Shown: one piece after another, positions 15,931 to 23,805 of the stretch
How positions within the stretch are numbered: the first letter of the stretch is position 1
How the letters are laid out: the number at the start of each line of letters is the position of its first letter
From: Ureibacillus sinduriensis BLB-1 = JCM 15800
GTDB lineage: Bacteria > Bacillota > Bacilli > Bacillales_A > Planococcaceae
Reading direction: 5' to 3'
Assembly (NCBI RefSeq): GCF_000772955.1
Contig: NZ_JPVO01000046.1
Location: 62,001-126,000 of the forward strand
Length of the DNA: 64,000 bases
The notes under the pieces: model-generated
The model's input: the letters and a program-made list of their open reading frames with translations, nothing else
Told to the model about the DNA's origin: nothing
Databases searched by the model: none
Program-made: the position numbers and the translations under genes

Positions 15931-16830
15931 TTATTTATCTAACGTCACATCAAATTCTTTTACATAAACTGCATTTCCCGTAATCTGTATGTCAAAACTA
16001 TTTTCATTCCTGGAAACCCTCACCATGACCCGACCATCTTTCTTCATTTCATGGCCTTGTTCCACTATTAAATTCAACGAATCGTTGAACTTGTTATTTA
16101 TGTGCTCAGCATAATAGGCTCCCATTACCCCCGATGCCGTACCAGTGATGGCATCTTCAATAGTACCTGAGTACGGTGAGGAGAAGTGCCGGGCATGCAT
16201 GTCGACATCCATACCATAAGCCTGCATGCAGAATGGATGAACAGACGCTTTTGGCATCTCTTTTAAAATAGATGGAAATTCTTTACTATTCGGTTTCATT
16301 TTTTCAAAAGCCACCAATTCTTTGATAGGTACCAATAATGTCCAGGCACCTGTACTTCCATAAGCAATTGGCAAATCATCATGTATATCCTTTTCTTCCA
16401 AACCTATCGAGGCAGCTAAATCCTTTTTTGAACCTTTAAATTTTTTAAATTCTGGTTGGGCTTGTTTCATCGTAATCAGTATTTCACCTTCAGCCGTTGT
16501 TTTGACGGAAATCGGTAGGACCCCTGCTTTTGTTTCAATCGTGAAATCTGTTTTATTCCCCAAATACCCTCTCGTGATGAGTGCATAAACCGTTGCCATG
16601 GTTGCGTGTCCGCAAAGGTTTGTTTCATGTCCGGGCGTAAAGTAACGAATTTGCAAGTCCGCCACTTCGGATTGAATAGGAAAGGCCGTCTCATTAAATC
16701 CAACTTTCAAAGCAACCTCTTGCATTTCCTCATCCGTCAATTCATCCCCGCCCAATACGATACCCGCAGGATTTCCTTTATTGGGTGTTTTACTAAATGC
16801 ATCATAATGGTAAACCTTTATCGACTTCAC
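15931..16830 (-). CDS. PhzF family isomerase/epimerase-like protein
   Basis: A 299-residue protein of the PhzF/diaminopimelate-epimerase fold, whose members isomerise small amino-acid-like substrates. It shows the N-terminal [20 protein letters not shown], the probable catalytic Glu47 in GFNETAFP, the [21 protein letters not shown] signature, and the second-half motif [22 protein letters not shown]. Length matches YddE/YHI9-type homologues (about 280-300). ATG at 16830. It is monocistronic, between an ABC operon and a secreted protein gene. Substrate is unknown; no phenazine genes are present. Confidence 0.9.
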   Translation of the reverse strand: MKSIKVYHYDAFSKTPNKGNPAGIVLGGDELTDEEMQEVALKVGFNETAFPIQSEVADLQIRYFTPGHETNLCGHATMATVYALITRGYLGNKTDFTIETKAGVLPISVKTTAEGEILITMKQAQPEFKKFKGSKKDLAASIGLEEKDIHDDLPIAYGSTGAWTLLVPIKELVAFEKMKPNSKEFPSILKEMPKASVHPFCMQAYGMDVDMHARHFSSPYSGTIEDAITGTASGVMGAYYAEHINNKFNDSLNLIVEQGHEMKKDGRVMVRVSRNENSFDIQITGNAVYVKEFDVTLDK

Positions 16831-16983
16831 GACTCATTCCTCCAATATTCGATACTAGAATTAATATTTATTCTACCGCCTATTCTTACTTTCTTGTTTA
16901 CCGAACGCACTTTGCGTTCTGTTACAATTCATTCAACGCTATCCATACTTTAACATAAATATCAAATTCTTTTTAATAGAAAA

Positions 16984-17013
16984 AAGACGCACTCCTTTTA
17001 AAGAGTACGCCTT
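16984..17013 (-). terminator. Terminator of the copper-amine-oxidase-N/SH3 gene
   Basis: AAGaCGcACTC pairs with GAGTaCGcCTT, with an A-run on the left that becomes U-run in the minus-strand transcript. Confidence 0.6.
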
Positions 17014-17052
17014 CTTATGGAATAACCGAGATGCTTCCGTATTATACCGAGA

Positions 17053-17910
17053 TCAACCGTGATACCAACCTGTTTTAGGGTCGATTGTGAGAAGGTATTG
17101 CCATTCGCCTTTTCCTTCAATTTGTATATACATTGCGTAAAGGCCGATTCCACCTACAACATCGGACTTTTCAATTTTCACTTTATCCTTTGATGTAACA
17201 AAATTTCTTTTAATCTCGCTAAGTGTAGCTTCCTTTACTCCCGGTGCCCAATTATATGGATCTGCGAATTTCAAATCATGTGTTGGCACCCAGCCTGTTT
17301 GCCCGTTATATTTAATTTTGGACCAGCCGTATTGCTCATATGCATACCAGTCTTTTTGATCGAAGCCGATTGGTTCACCGCCGATTACCTTCAATTCCGT
17401 ACCAGCGGGAATCATACCTGCTGTCCGATATGATGTACCCGGCGATGATTTCATGGCAATCTTTTCATTTGTGGATGCCCTATCATAGATACCTACATTC
17501 ACAATTATCTTCTTATCCGATAAAGTAATCATTGCCGTTTCATTACTTGCATTCCATTCAACGGTTGCTCCCATGGATTCACTAATGAAACGCAGCGGCA
17601 CCAATGTAGAATCACCATGTATTTGGGCAGGGACATCGATCATGACCGCCTTACCATTCACTATAGGATTTTTCGAACCAATTTTTAACCAAATATTCGT
17701 CTTCCCTTTTGTAGCAGTAATCGTTTTGTCTTTTTGATTCCATTGCACGTTTGCCCCCAATTCTTCAAATATGGAGCGTAACGGCACTAATGTTCGACTA
17801 TTTACGATTTTGCCGCCATCTATTGAAACTACATTGTTTGCACTTGCCATTGTTACATCAAATCCGATTGCCAACAATAAAACCAACATACATGATATTA
17901 TTTTTTTCAT
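17053..17910 (-). CDS. Secreted protein with copper amine oxidase N-like and SH3b domains
   Basis: A 285-residue exported protein. Signal peptide at 1-24 (MKKIISCMLVLLLAIGFDVTMASA). Residues about 25-130 form a copper-amine-oxidase N-terminal-like domain (GKIVNSRTLVPLRSIFEELGANVQWNQ ... STLVPLRFISESMGATVEWN), a wall-associated module common in Bacillales with no amine oxidase activity of its own. Residues about 135-215 look like a bacterial SH3 domain (STNEKIAMKSSPGTSYRTAGMIPAGTELKVIGG ... TGWVPTHDLKF), which usually binds peptidoglycan. The last 70 residues are unassigned. ATG at 17910 with AGAAGGGATGG. Probably an extracellular cell-wall-binding protein. Confidence 0.85.
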   Translation of the reverse strand: MKKIISCMLVLLLAIGFDVTMASANNVVSIDGGKIVNSRTLVPLRSIFEELGANVQWNQKDKTITATKGKTNIWLKIGSKNPIVNGKAVMIDVPAQIHGDSTLVPLRFISESMGATVEWNASNETAMITLSDKKIIVNVGIYDRASTNEKIAMKSSPGTSYRTAGMIPAGTELKVIGGEPIGFDQKDWYAYEQYGWSKIKYNGQTGWVPTHDLKFADPYNWAPGVKEATLSEIKRNFVTSKDKVKIEKSDVVGGIGLYAMYIQIEGKGEWQYLLTIDPKTGWYHG

Positions 17911-18147
17911 GTAACCATCCCTTCTCTTATGTGCAGTTAGATTTTACCATAAACCCACTTCTAGAAAACTTAAAGTTTCTTTAAAATTTTAGTTTTACAT
18001 AGGCTATTTTCCCGCATATTCCCTCTTCATTTCACACGTTACCCTATCAGTTGAACTCCCTGTTTGCACAAATTTATTATCAAATATCAAAGCAAGGCCC
18101 ACCACTTTTTAGAGGAAAGCAGTTTTAGTACGAATCAGATGATAAAT

Positions 18148-18342
18148 AAAAGGCCCTCCTTTTTGTAGAGACCTTTTCAGAGTGAAGACAAAGTCTGTAT
18201 TCGACTTTGTCTTCACTCTTTTTGATTATTTTAATAATTGAAGGATTACCTAGACTGTTTTGAAAACGCTTGGCAGACAACCACGACAGGATGAATGCGT
18301 TTGTCAACAATCTGAAAAGGCCTCCATTTTGGGAGGCCTTTT
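18148..18342. mobile_element. MITE-like element with 45-bp hairpin-bearing inverted repeats
   Basis: The 700-bp gap 17911-18610 is mostly this element. Left end AAAAGGCCcTCC..AGaCCTTTTCAGA and right end (complement) AAAAGGCCTCC..GGAGgCCTTTTCAGA are imperfect inverted repeats that continue with GTGAAGACAAAG / TTGTTGACAAAC. Each end can itself fold as a hairpin, and a perfect 17-bp hairpin (18179-18195 with 18203-18219, then TTTTT) lies inside the left half. No transposase is encoded; the 61-codon ORF across it is probably chance. No clear target-site duplication was seen. Confidence 0.45.
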
Positions 18343-18384
18343 CCTAATCCTTGCTACCGCATATAAACCATTGATATATCTGGT

Positions 18385-18582
18385 TCAACAACTGCCACAC
18401 TTGAAGTTTGCATGCGTGGGGGCAACTTCGATTCCATAGTCAAAGTTGAATGGTATGCATCCGCAATAGTAATAAAATAGACTAAAAATAATAGTTTTTT
18501 CAGTCAATGATTCAAAGTAAATCTTTTCTCCTTCTTGTACATGAACTTGGTGAAATGACACCAACTGTGTTTCTATATTCAT
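18385..18582 (-). CDS. Possible small Cys-containing protein
   Basis: A 65-codon ORF 29 bp downstream of the anti-sigma gene, same strand, beginning MNIETQLVSFHQVHVQEG and ending FKCGSC, with a CGC in the middle (YYYCGCIPF). The ribosome binding site is poor (GGAATGG about 10 bases upstream). The cysteine pattern could mean metal or disulfide binding, but I recognise no family; a decayed gene end is equally possible. Confidence 0.3.
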   Translation of the reverse strand: MNIETQLVSFHQVHVQEGEKIYFESLTEKTIIFSLFYYYCGCIPFNFDYGIEVAPTHANFKCGSC

Positions 18583-18610
18583 ATACGGATGGCCATTCCA
18601 TAAGTTTCAT

Positions 18611-20221
18611 TTATTCCTGAAATAATGGGACTCGCCATTCATTCTCCAATTTGATTGCTTCTGTTTCTGCAATGAGATGCAATGTCATTTTTTCCGGAAT
18701 ATCTTTCAAGTCATAGGAGATGAGGTTCACTTCCCGTTTGAAGCGCCCTTTTTCATCCGTTTCATCTAACGTGGCACCACCGCTGCCAAAAGTGAAATAA
18801 CTTTGCCCTTCCCCGTCTTCAATGGCCCATACGGCAAGCTCAGGTGCCTTTTGTTCTGCATAACCGGACATGGACACTTCAACGGAAACCTGGCGATCAA
18901 TCGGAATCCATGATTTTTGCAGAGAATAATCGACTTCTCGTTCCACTGAATCAATCGTTAGTTCATAGCCTTTATAGTCAAATGTATAAGGAAGCTCTTC
19001 TGGCTTGAATGTTACGGAGAAATCGGGTGTGTTAGTTTTATAAACGGTATCCAATACGAAGTAGAGTTCACCTTTTTCTTCTTCGGGAACAAACGAATCC
19101 GTCATTGTCATAGTACCCATGTCTTTACTTTCTCCATCCCAGTGACCCGAACCACCAATCATATTTTCCGTCACCGGATGCCCGCGATCTTCTTTTGCAT
19201 AAATATTATGGTAGCCCAGCACTTCCCCCTGCTCGTTCTCAATGCGATATCCGATAGAAGGATGGTATGGGAAAAATGAATCTACAATTTCCTCGTTGAA
19301 CTGTTTTACTTTCTCCTTAATTGCGGCTTGCAATTCTTGCTTTGCTTCATCTGTATACCGCGTATGATACGTAATATCTGTTGTCGATGTAGCATAACTA
19401 ATATCCCCCAAATTCACTTCAATTCCTGATTCTACAAAACTTTTATCGATATCCACAACTTGTTGTTTGGCATATGCTGCGGATAAATCAACCGGAATAT
19501 CTATGGTCCAGTTCCCGCTTTTGCCGGCAATTTCTGTAGCCACTATCCGTATTGTACCTGCAGTAAAATTCTCCGCCTCAACTAAGGAAAATTCATAAAT
19601 TCCATAATCATCGGTATTTCCCCAACTTCGGCTCCATTCAACTGCTTTATCGTCTTGGTCAAGCAAAGTGATCACATTTTCCTTCTGATCATCTTCAAGG
19701 TCTGGATTCAAACGTTTTCCATGGCTATTTGTCACACTATAAGAAAAGGCAATACGGGAAGTATCCGCTATCAAATGCTCAACATGGAGCGTAATCCCTG
19801 CATCTGTGACCGCAATATCTACCGGTGTGGCGATATCGGTATCAACTGCCATATTCAATCCCTTATCTACTTTATCAGTGGAAAAGATACCACCCACAAT
19901 CTCTGCAAAACTTGGATTAACAAAAACGAGGATCCCACCTGCAAGAAGCACGCTTGCTGCTGTACCAAGCCCCCACTTCCAAGACCTATTCCGTTTTGCT
20001 TTATATGGGCGAATTTGTTCCATTACCGTTTGCGCAAACTCTTCCGGTAACACAGGGGTCTTTAATGTTTCTTCCAAGAAGGTCTTTTCGCTCTCCATCA
20101 CTTCCAGTTGTTGCTCACAATATGGACAGGAATGAAGATGCCGCTGCATCGCTTCTGTTTCTTCCTCATCCAAAAAGCCATCAATATATGCCAATAAGTC
20201 ATCCTCTTTGGGACACATCAT
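18611..20221 (-). CDS. Anti-sigma factor with zinc finger and DUF4179 extracytoplasmic domain
   Basis: A 536-residue membrane anti-sigma factor for the ECF sigma encoded upstream. The cytoplasmic part (1-85) carries a zinc-binding anti-sigma motif HLHSCPYCEQQ (HxxxCxxC). A single membrane helix follows at about 88-106 (WGLGTAASVLLAGGILVFV), then a DUF4179 domain (about 115-250) and a long beta-rich tail to 536. The start ATG at 20221 has GGAGGGT 7 bases upstream and overlaps the sigma gene by 23 bp, so the two are coupled. The outer domain presumably senses an envelope signal and releases the sigma factor, perhaps by proteolysis. Confidence 0.87.
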   Translation of the reverse strand: MMCPKEDDLLAYIDGFLDEEETEAMQRHLHSCPYCEQQLEVMESEKTFLEETLKTPVLPEEFAQTVMEQIRPYKAKRNRSWKWGLGTAASVLLAGGILVFVNPSFAEIVGGIFSTDKVDKGLNMAVDTDIATPVDIAVTDAGITLHVEHLIADTSRIAFSYSVTNSHGKRLNPDLEDDQKENVITLLDQDDKAVEWSRSWGNTDDYGIYEFSLVEAENFTAGTIRIVATEIAGKSGNWTIDIPVDLSAAYAKQQVVDIDKSFVESGIEVNLGDISYATSTTDITYHTRYTDEAKQELQAAIKEKVKQFNEEIVDSFFPYHPSIGYRIENEQGEVLGYHNIYAKEDRGHPVTENMIGGSGHWDGESKDMGTMTMTDSFVPEEEKGELYFVLDTVYKTNTPDFSVTFKPEELPYTFDYKGYELTIDSVEREVDYSLQKSWIPIDRQVSVEVSMSGYAEQKAPELAVWAIEDGEGQSYFTFGSGGATLDETDEKGRFKREVNLISYDLKDIPEKMTLHLIAETEAIKLENEWRVPLFQE

Positions 20222-20756
20222 AAAAATACCCTCCTTTTTGTGCTTGGTTTCGCAACTTTTTCTTCGCCCGGTGCAACTTGTTGCGGACATCGACCAATGA
20301 AATGCTTAAGGTATTGCAAATCTCCTCGTAGCTTAAATCATTCGCGTAACGCAACAATAAAATCATTCTTTCATCTTCAGGCAAACCCGAGAGGAGGCGT
20401 TCAAGCTCTCGACTCTTTTCTTTTTTTAGGAACACCACTTCCGGAGTGGTACTGTTAGTCAGCTGTTCTTCTTCCACTTGCTCGATTTTGATTTGTTTTT
20501 TACGCAATTGATCAAGACAATGATTGATTGCCACTTTATATATCCAGCTTTTAAAGGAGCCTTTTTGGTCATATTTCTTTAGTTGCTCGTACACCTTTAT
20601 AAAAGCTTCCTGCAATAAATCTTGTGCTGTTTCTGGATTTTTTGTCATGCGTAATACCGTTGCATACATGGGATTTTTATACTTATTGATAATGTCTATG
20701 TACGCCTGCTTATCCCCTGCCAATATGCTCCGAACAGATTGAATGTCCTCTTCCAT
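20199..20756 (-). CDS. ECF-type RNA polymerase sigma factor
   Basis: A 185-residue sigma-70 family factor of the extracytoplasmic-function group. Region 2 is at about 20-90 (YATVLRMTKNPETAQDLLQEAFIKVYEQL..GSFKSWIYKVAINHCLDQLRKK) and region 4 at about 125-180 (LPEDERMILLLRYANDLSYEEICNTLSISLVDVRNKLHRAKKKLRN). ATG at 20756 is preceded by AAGGAGGGGTGAC and is chosen over an upstream in-frame start at 20804. It is co-transcribed with and overlaps its anti-sigma factor. About 45 bp upstream, GAGATTTTTTG and CTCGTTT could form an autoregulated ECF promoter, but this is weak. Confidence 0.92.
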   Translation of the reverse strand: MEEDIQSVRSILAGDKQAYIDIINKYKNPMYATVLRMTKNPETAQDLLQEAFIKVYEQLKKYDQKGSFKSWIYKVAINHCLDQLRKKQIKIEQVEEEQLTNSTTPEVVFLKKEKSRELERLLSGLPEDERMILLLRYANDLSYEEICNTLSISLVDVRNKLHRAKKKLRNQAQKGGYFYDVSQRG

Positions 20757-20879
20757 GTCACCCCTCCTTGTCTTTTCACTAAGTAAAACGAGATGAACCG
20801 ACAAAAAATCTCACAAAAAATAAAATTTACTCTTTAATACTTACACAGCTAAATCTTACCATTTCTGCACAATAAAAAA

Positions 20880-20910
20880 GCAGCCACAATCCTTTTTGGA
20901 TTGAAGCCGC
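20880..20910 (-). terminator. Terminator of the first YflT-like gene
   Basis: GCaGCCACAATCC pairs with GGATTGaaGCCGC; TTTTTTATTG follows on the minus strand. Confidence 0.7.
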
Positions 20911-20941
20911 TTGTATATAGTTTTATCTTCTATTTTTCTCA

Positions 20942-21370
20942 TTAAAAGTAGTTTCGGCGATCTAAATACGTTTGATCCACATTTAGTTCTCGATCTACAG
21001 GTGTTCTATCAATATATTCATCCATCCCGTCGTCCAGATAGATGAGGACACCTCCATTTTCAACAACTTGTTTATAATGCTCAAGCTGTGCCTCCGGGAT
21101 ATCGGCGCCTCTAAGACCTTCCACGACCGCATCTTCCCCGGTAAAGAGCGATTTAAACTTATCCACAGCGTTCCCTGTACGATGCATATCGACGTCAGCG
21201 TCCCATTTCAGGTCGGCAAACGCGTCTAAATTTTTTCCTACGAGATGAATTTGACCCATCGGAGTACCACTAGTCTTCAATCGATCGATAATTCCCATTG
21301 CCTCATTTCTTGTGTGTGCCACTTCAATATGAAGATTTCCTGGATTGTTGAAGTTTGATGATGAATACAA
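20942..21370 (-). CDS. General stress protein, YflT/GS17M family (copy 1)
   Basis: A 142-residue soluble protein of the heat-induced/general stress 17M (YflT) family. The diagnostic N-terminal domain spans about 13-110: IEVAHTRNEAMGIIDRLKTSGTPMGQIHLVGK, LKWDADVD, KFKSLFTGEDAVVEGL and a C-terminal GGVLIYLD. Molecular role is unknown. TTG start at 21370 has AAAGGAGGAATC. A perfect-spacing sigma-B promoter lies 35-59 bp upstream. Two paralogues follow at 21547 and 22207, each with its own sigma-B promoter and terminator. Confidence 0.87.
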   Translation of the reverse strand: MYSSSNFNNPGNLHIEVAHTRNEAMGIIDRLKTSGTPMGQIHLVGKNLDAFADLKWDADVDMHRTGNAVDKFKSLFTGEDAVVEGLRGADIPEAQLEHYKQVVENGGVLIYLDDGMDEYIDRTPVDRELNVDQTYLDRRNYF

Positions 21371-21404
21371 GCCCGATTCCTCCTTTTAATAGTCTATTAA
21401 ACCA

Positions 21405-21429
21405 ATACCCGGGACTTGGATGATTAAAC
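21405..21429 (-). promoter_or_regulatory. Sigma-B promoter, copy 1
   Basis: Minus strand -35 GTTTAA (21424-21429), 13 bp, -10 GGGTAT (21405-21410): an exact match to the B. subtilis sigma-B consensus GTTTAA-N13/15-GGGTAT. Confidence 0.88.
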
Positions 21430-21445
21430 TCCAAGAAGAAAAAGA

Positions 21446-21473
21446 GGCATTCATCCCCTCTGGGATGAATGCC
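21446..21473 (-). terminator. Terminator of the second YflT-like gene
   Basis: Perfect 12-bp stem GGCATTCATCCC / GGGATGAATGCC with a 4-base loop, followed by TCTTTTTCTTC on the minus strand. Confidence 0.8.
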
Positions 21474-21546
21474 CCTTAAAAACGATAAGCTTTTTACACG
21501 CTTTTTATATAATAAGCCAAGTCCTGCTTTTTTATTTATAACTAGA

Positions 21547-21960
21547 TTAAATTAAAGGATTACGGTCGTTTGAGAACGAGTCGATCCCTGTGTTCAGGTC
21601 GCGTTCCACTACTGTCGTATCGATATACTCATCGGTATAAATGAGGATACCACCATTATCAACTATCTGTTTATAATGGTGCAGCTGACTTTCCGGTAAA
21701 TCTGCATCCCTTAAACCTGCCATCACGGCATCTTCCCCGGTGAAGAATGATTTAAATTTATCCGCAAAATTTCCGGCATTGTGTACATCGACGTCAGCAT
21801 CCCATTTTAAATTTGTAAATTCCGTTAAATCTTTCCCCACCATATTAATTTGGCCTTTTGGAATTCCATCGTTTTTCAATCTGTCAATAATCGCCCAAGC
21901 CTCTTCTGTAGTGTGCGCTACCTCAATATTGTAGTTGCCGTTCATATTGTTTGAATACAT
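21547..21960 (-). CDS. General stress protein, YflT/GS17M family (copy 2)
   Basis: A 137-residue paralogue of the genes on either side. It keeps the family pattern IEVAHTTEEAWAIIDRLKNDGIPKGQINMVGKDL, LKWDADVDVH, DKFKSFFTGEDAVMAGL and GGILIYTDEYIDTT. ATG at 21960 with AAAGGAGGAATTC. The sigma-B promoter at 21995-22019 and its own terminator at 21446 make it an independent transcription unit, so the three copies are parallel outputs of the same stress regulon rather than one operon. Role in the cell is not known. Confidence 0.87.
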   Translation of the reverse strand: MYSNNMNGNYNIEVAHTTEEAWAIIDRLKNDGIPKGQINMVGKDLTEFTNLKWDADVDVHNAGNFADKFKSFFTGEDAVMAGLRDADLPESQLHHYKQIVDNGGILIYTDEYIDTTVVERDLNTGIDSFSNDRNPLI

Positions 21961-21994
21961 TTTGAATTCCTCCTTTTAATAGGTTATTAGTTTT

Positions 21995-22019
21995 GTACCC
22001 TTGATGAATGTAGATAAAC
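21995..22019 (-). promoter_or_regulatory. Sigma-B promoter, copy 2
   Basis: Minus strand -35 GTTTAT (22014-22019), 13 bp, -10 GGGTAC (21995-22000). Confidence 0.8.
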
Positions 22020-22158
22020 ATTTTTTGATTTACCTATTGACAAATAACACCTGTAATGCTAACAACTCTTAGAAAACATGCTTGTTAATCACTATAGTTG
22101 TGCTGCCGTTTTCTTTATGAAATGGCCAACATTCGTGATGGCCGATGAAAATAAAAAA

Positions 22159-22187
22159 AGCATTCATCCCGCTAATAGATGAATGCT
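22159..22187 (-). terminator. Terminator of the third YflT-like gene
   Basis: AGCATTCATC (22159-22168) pairs with GATGAATGCT (22178-22187); TTTTTTTATTT follows on the minus strand. The stem sequence is nearly the same as the terminator at 21446, indicating duplication of the whole unit. Confidence 0.8.
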
Positions 22188-22206
22188 CCTCTGCATTGTA
22201 CCGCTT

Positions 22207-22638
22207 TTAAAATCGCTTCCCGTCATCATAGGTATTTGAGTCGTCTATGATATTGGGATCTCTTTCAATTTGGTTGGCAATTTTTGTCGTGTCCAAGTAT
22301 TCGTCTGTATAGATAAGGACGCCGCCGCTATCGACGATTTGTTTATAGAGATGGAGATTCGCTTTGGGCAGCTTTGCATGTTTTAACCCTTCTATTTCAG
22401 CATCTTCTCCAGTCAGGAACGATTTGAGCTTGTCTCCGTTGTTGCCAATGCGATGCAGATTGATCTCGGCATCCCACTTTAAGTTTGCAAACTCGATTAA
22501 ATCTTTTCCTACTATATGAATATCGCCGATTTGAACACCTTCTGCTTTCAATCTTTCAACAATTGCCAGCGCCTCTTGTTTATCGTTGGCTACCACAATA
22601 TTGGATCTTCCGAGATTTTCATTACCAAATGGATACAT
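22207..22638 (-). CDS. General stress protein, YflT/GS17M family (copy 3)
   Basis: A 143-residue paralogue, the most diverged of the three (IVVANDKQEALAIVERLKAEGVQIGDIHIVGKDL; LKWDAEINLHRIGNNGDKLKSFLTGEDAEIEGL; GGVLIYTDEYLDTT). ATG at 22638 has GGAGGAATCAG. The sigma-B promoter at 22671-22696 has a 14-bp spacer. Its gene-promoter-terminator block mirrors those of copies 1 and 2, pointing to tandem duplication of a complete stress-gene unit followed by divergence. Confidence 0.86.
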   Translation of the reverse strand: MYPFGNENLGRSNIVVANDKQEALAIVERLKAEGVQIGDIHIVGKDLIEFANLKWDAEINLHRIGNNGDKLKSFLTGEDAEIEGLKHAKLPKANLHLYKQIVDSGGVLIYTDEYLDTTKIANQIERDPNIIDDSNTYDDGKRF

Positions 22639-22670
22639 ACTGATTCCTCCTATACCAAATTAGTAATTTT

Positions 22671-22696
22671 GTACCCCTCCCCCTACTGGACTAAAC
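22671..22696 (-). promoter_or_regulatory. Sigma-B promoter, copy 3
   Basis: Minus strand -35 GTTTAG (22691-22696), 14 bp, -10 GGGTAC (22671-22676). Confidence 0.78.
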
Positions 22697-22699
22697 CAA

Positions 22700-22968
22700 A
22701 TCGTCAAATGCACTTGAGGCAAAGGGTGGACAAAACAAAAACACCGCTTGTCACCAAGCACTGTTAGTCAAACAACTGTTCACTTCGAACGATGTTTTTC
22801 ATTTTTGATTTAGTCTCTAGAAGTAGCAGTTGCGAACATCCGGTAGACTGATTGCAATTACTTTGAAAGAAAGATGGGCGGGCTAGACGAGCAGAAAGCA
22901 ATACTTACGAACCGGTTCATGTGATAATTTTTCGTTGTTGGACCAACGACACATCCCCCGGAACACAG
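22700..22968. other. Intergenic stretch without recognised features
   Basis: Between the third stress gene and the enoyl-CoA hydratase gene. I see no coding pattern, promoter or stable U-tailed hairpin; a short ACAGTTAGTCAAA-like motif occurs near both ends (22761 and 22965) but its meaning is unclear. Confidence 0.3.
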
Positions 22969-23775
22969 TTAGTCAAATTCCGCTTTGCGTTTTTCCAACA
23001 AGGCCGACACTCCTTCTTTATAATCCGGCAACTCCGTAACAATGCCCATCTTAGAAGATATATAATCCAATGATGAGCGCAGGCTCATTGTTTGGCTTTG
23101 ATAAACGGCACGCTTAATAATACGCATAGCCTCCTGTGGACCGGAACTCAGTTTTTCGATATAGGCTTGAACAAAGGAATCCAGTTCCTCATCCGCCACG
23201 ACAAAGGTCACCAACCCCTTTTCCTTTGCTTCCTCTGCCGAGAGGACGCGAGCGGTCCATAACAGATCTAGAGCTTGATCGACACCAACCAATTTCGGTA
23301 GAAAGTAGGCCCCTCCATCCCCAGGCACAATGCCTACATTAATATAGCTTTCTGAGAACTTGGCAGAAGCAGCGGCAATCCGGATATCGCACATTAACCC
23401 CATATCCAGGCCCGCCCCCATGGCATAGCCATGCATTTGGCATACGACAGGTTTATCTATTTCTTCCAAAATGAGCGGAATTCGCTGTATTTTTTTCCAT
23501 AAGGAATTCTTTCTGGCAAGTGCGGTTGATGTAATATCCTCCTGGCTTTCAAAGAAACCCTTCCCTGCCATCATCGCCTTTACATCGCCACCTGCACAAA
23601 AAGATTTGCCATTGCCCTTCACAAGCAGGACCCGTATCGAATCATCATCCCTCACATCTTCCAAAGCCGCAATCCAAAGTTGAATCATCTCTTCGCTGAA
23701 AGCATTAAAGCTTTCCGGTCGATTTAATGTAATGGTTGCAATACCGTTCTCCACTCCAAATAGTAAATCCGACAC
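22969..23775 (-). CDS. Enoyl-CoA hydratase/isomerase (crotonase family)
   Basis: A 268-residue crotonase-fold enzyme acting on acyl-CoA thioesters, typically hydrating 2-enoyl-CoA in beta-oxidation. The oxyanion-hole segments are visible: SFCAGGDVKAMMAG near 58-71 and MHGYAMGAGLDMGLMCDIRIAA near 113-134; the catalytic-glutamate region reads NVGIVPGDGGAYFLPKLVG. GTG at 23775 has AAGGAGGGC. It is the third gene of an operon with two acyl-CoA dehydrogenases (30-bp gap), which together could carry out the first two steps of a chain-shortening cycle. Substrate class cannot be read; a thiolase and 3-hydroxyacyl-CoA dehydrogenase are not in the window. Confidence 0.88.
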   Translation of the reverse strand: MSDLLFGVENGIATITLNRPESFNAFSEEMIQLWIAALEDVRDDDSIRVLLVKGNGKSFCAGGDVKAMMAGKGFFESQEDITSTALARKNSLWKKIQRIPLILEEIDKPVVCQMHGYAMGAGLDMGLMCDIRIAAASAKFSESYINVGIVPGDGGAYFLPKLVGVDQALDLLWTARVLSAEEAKEKGLVTFVVADEELDSFVQAYIEKLSSGPQEAMRIIKRAVYQSQTMSLRSSLDYISSKMGIVTELPDYKEGVSALLEKRKAEFD

Positions 23776-23805
23776 TGATTTGCCCTCCTTAAATAGTCCA
23801 TCTTG

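Noticed and set aside
18125-18310. 61-codon minus-strand ORF
   Set aside because: It spans the inverted-repeat element, including a perfect terminator-like hairpin; coding is unlikely.
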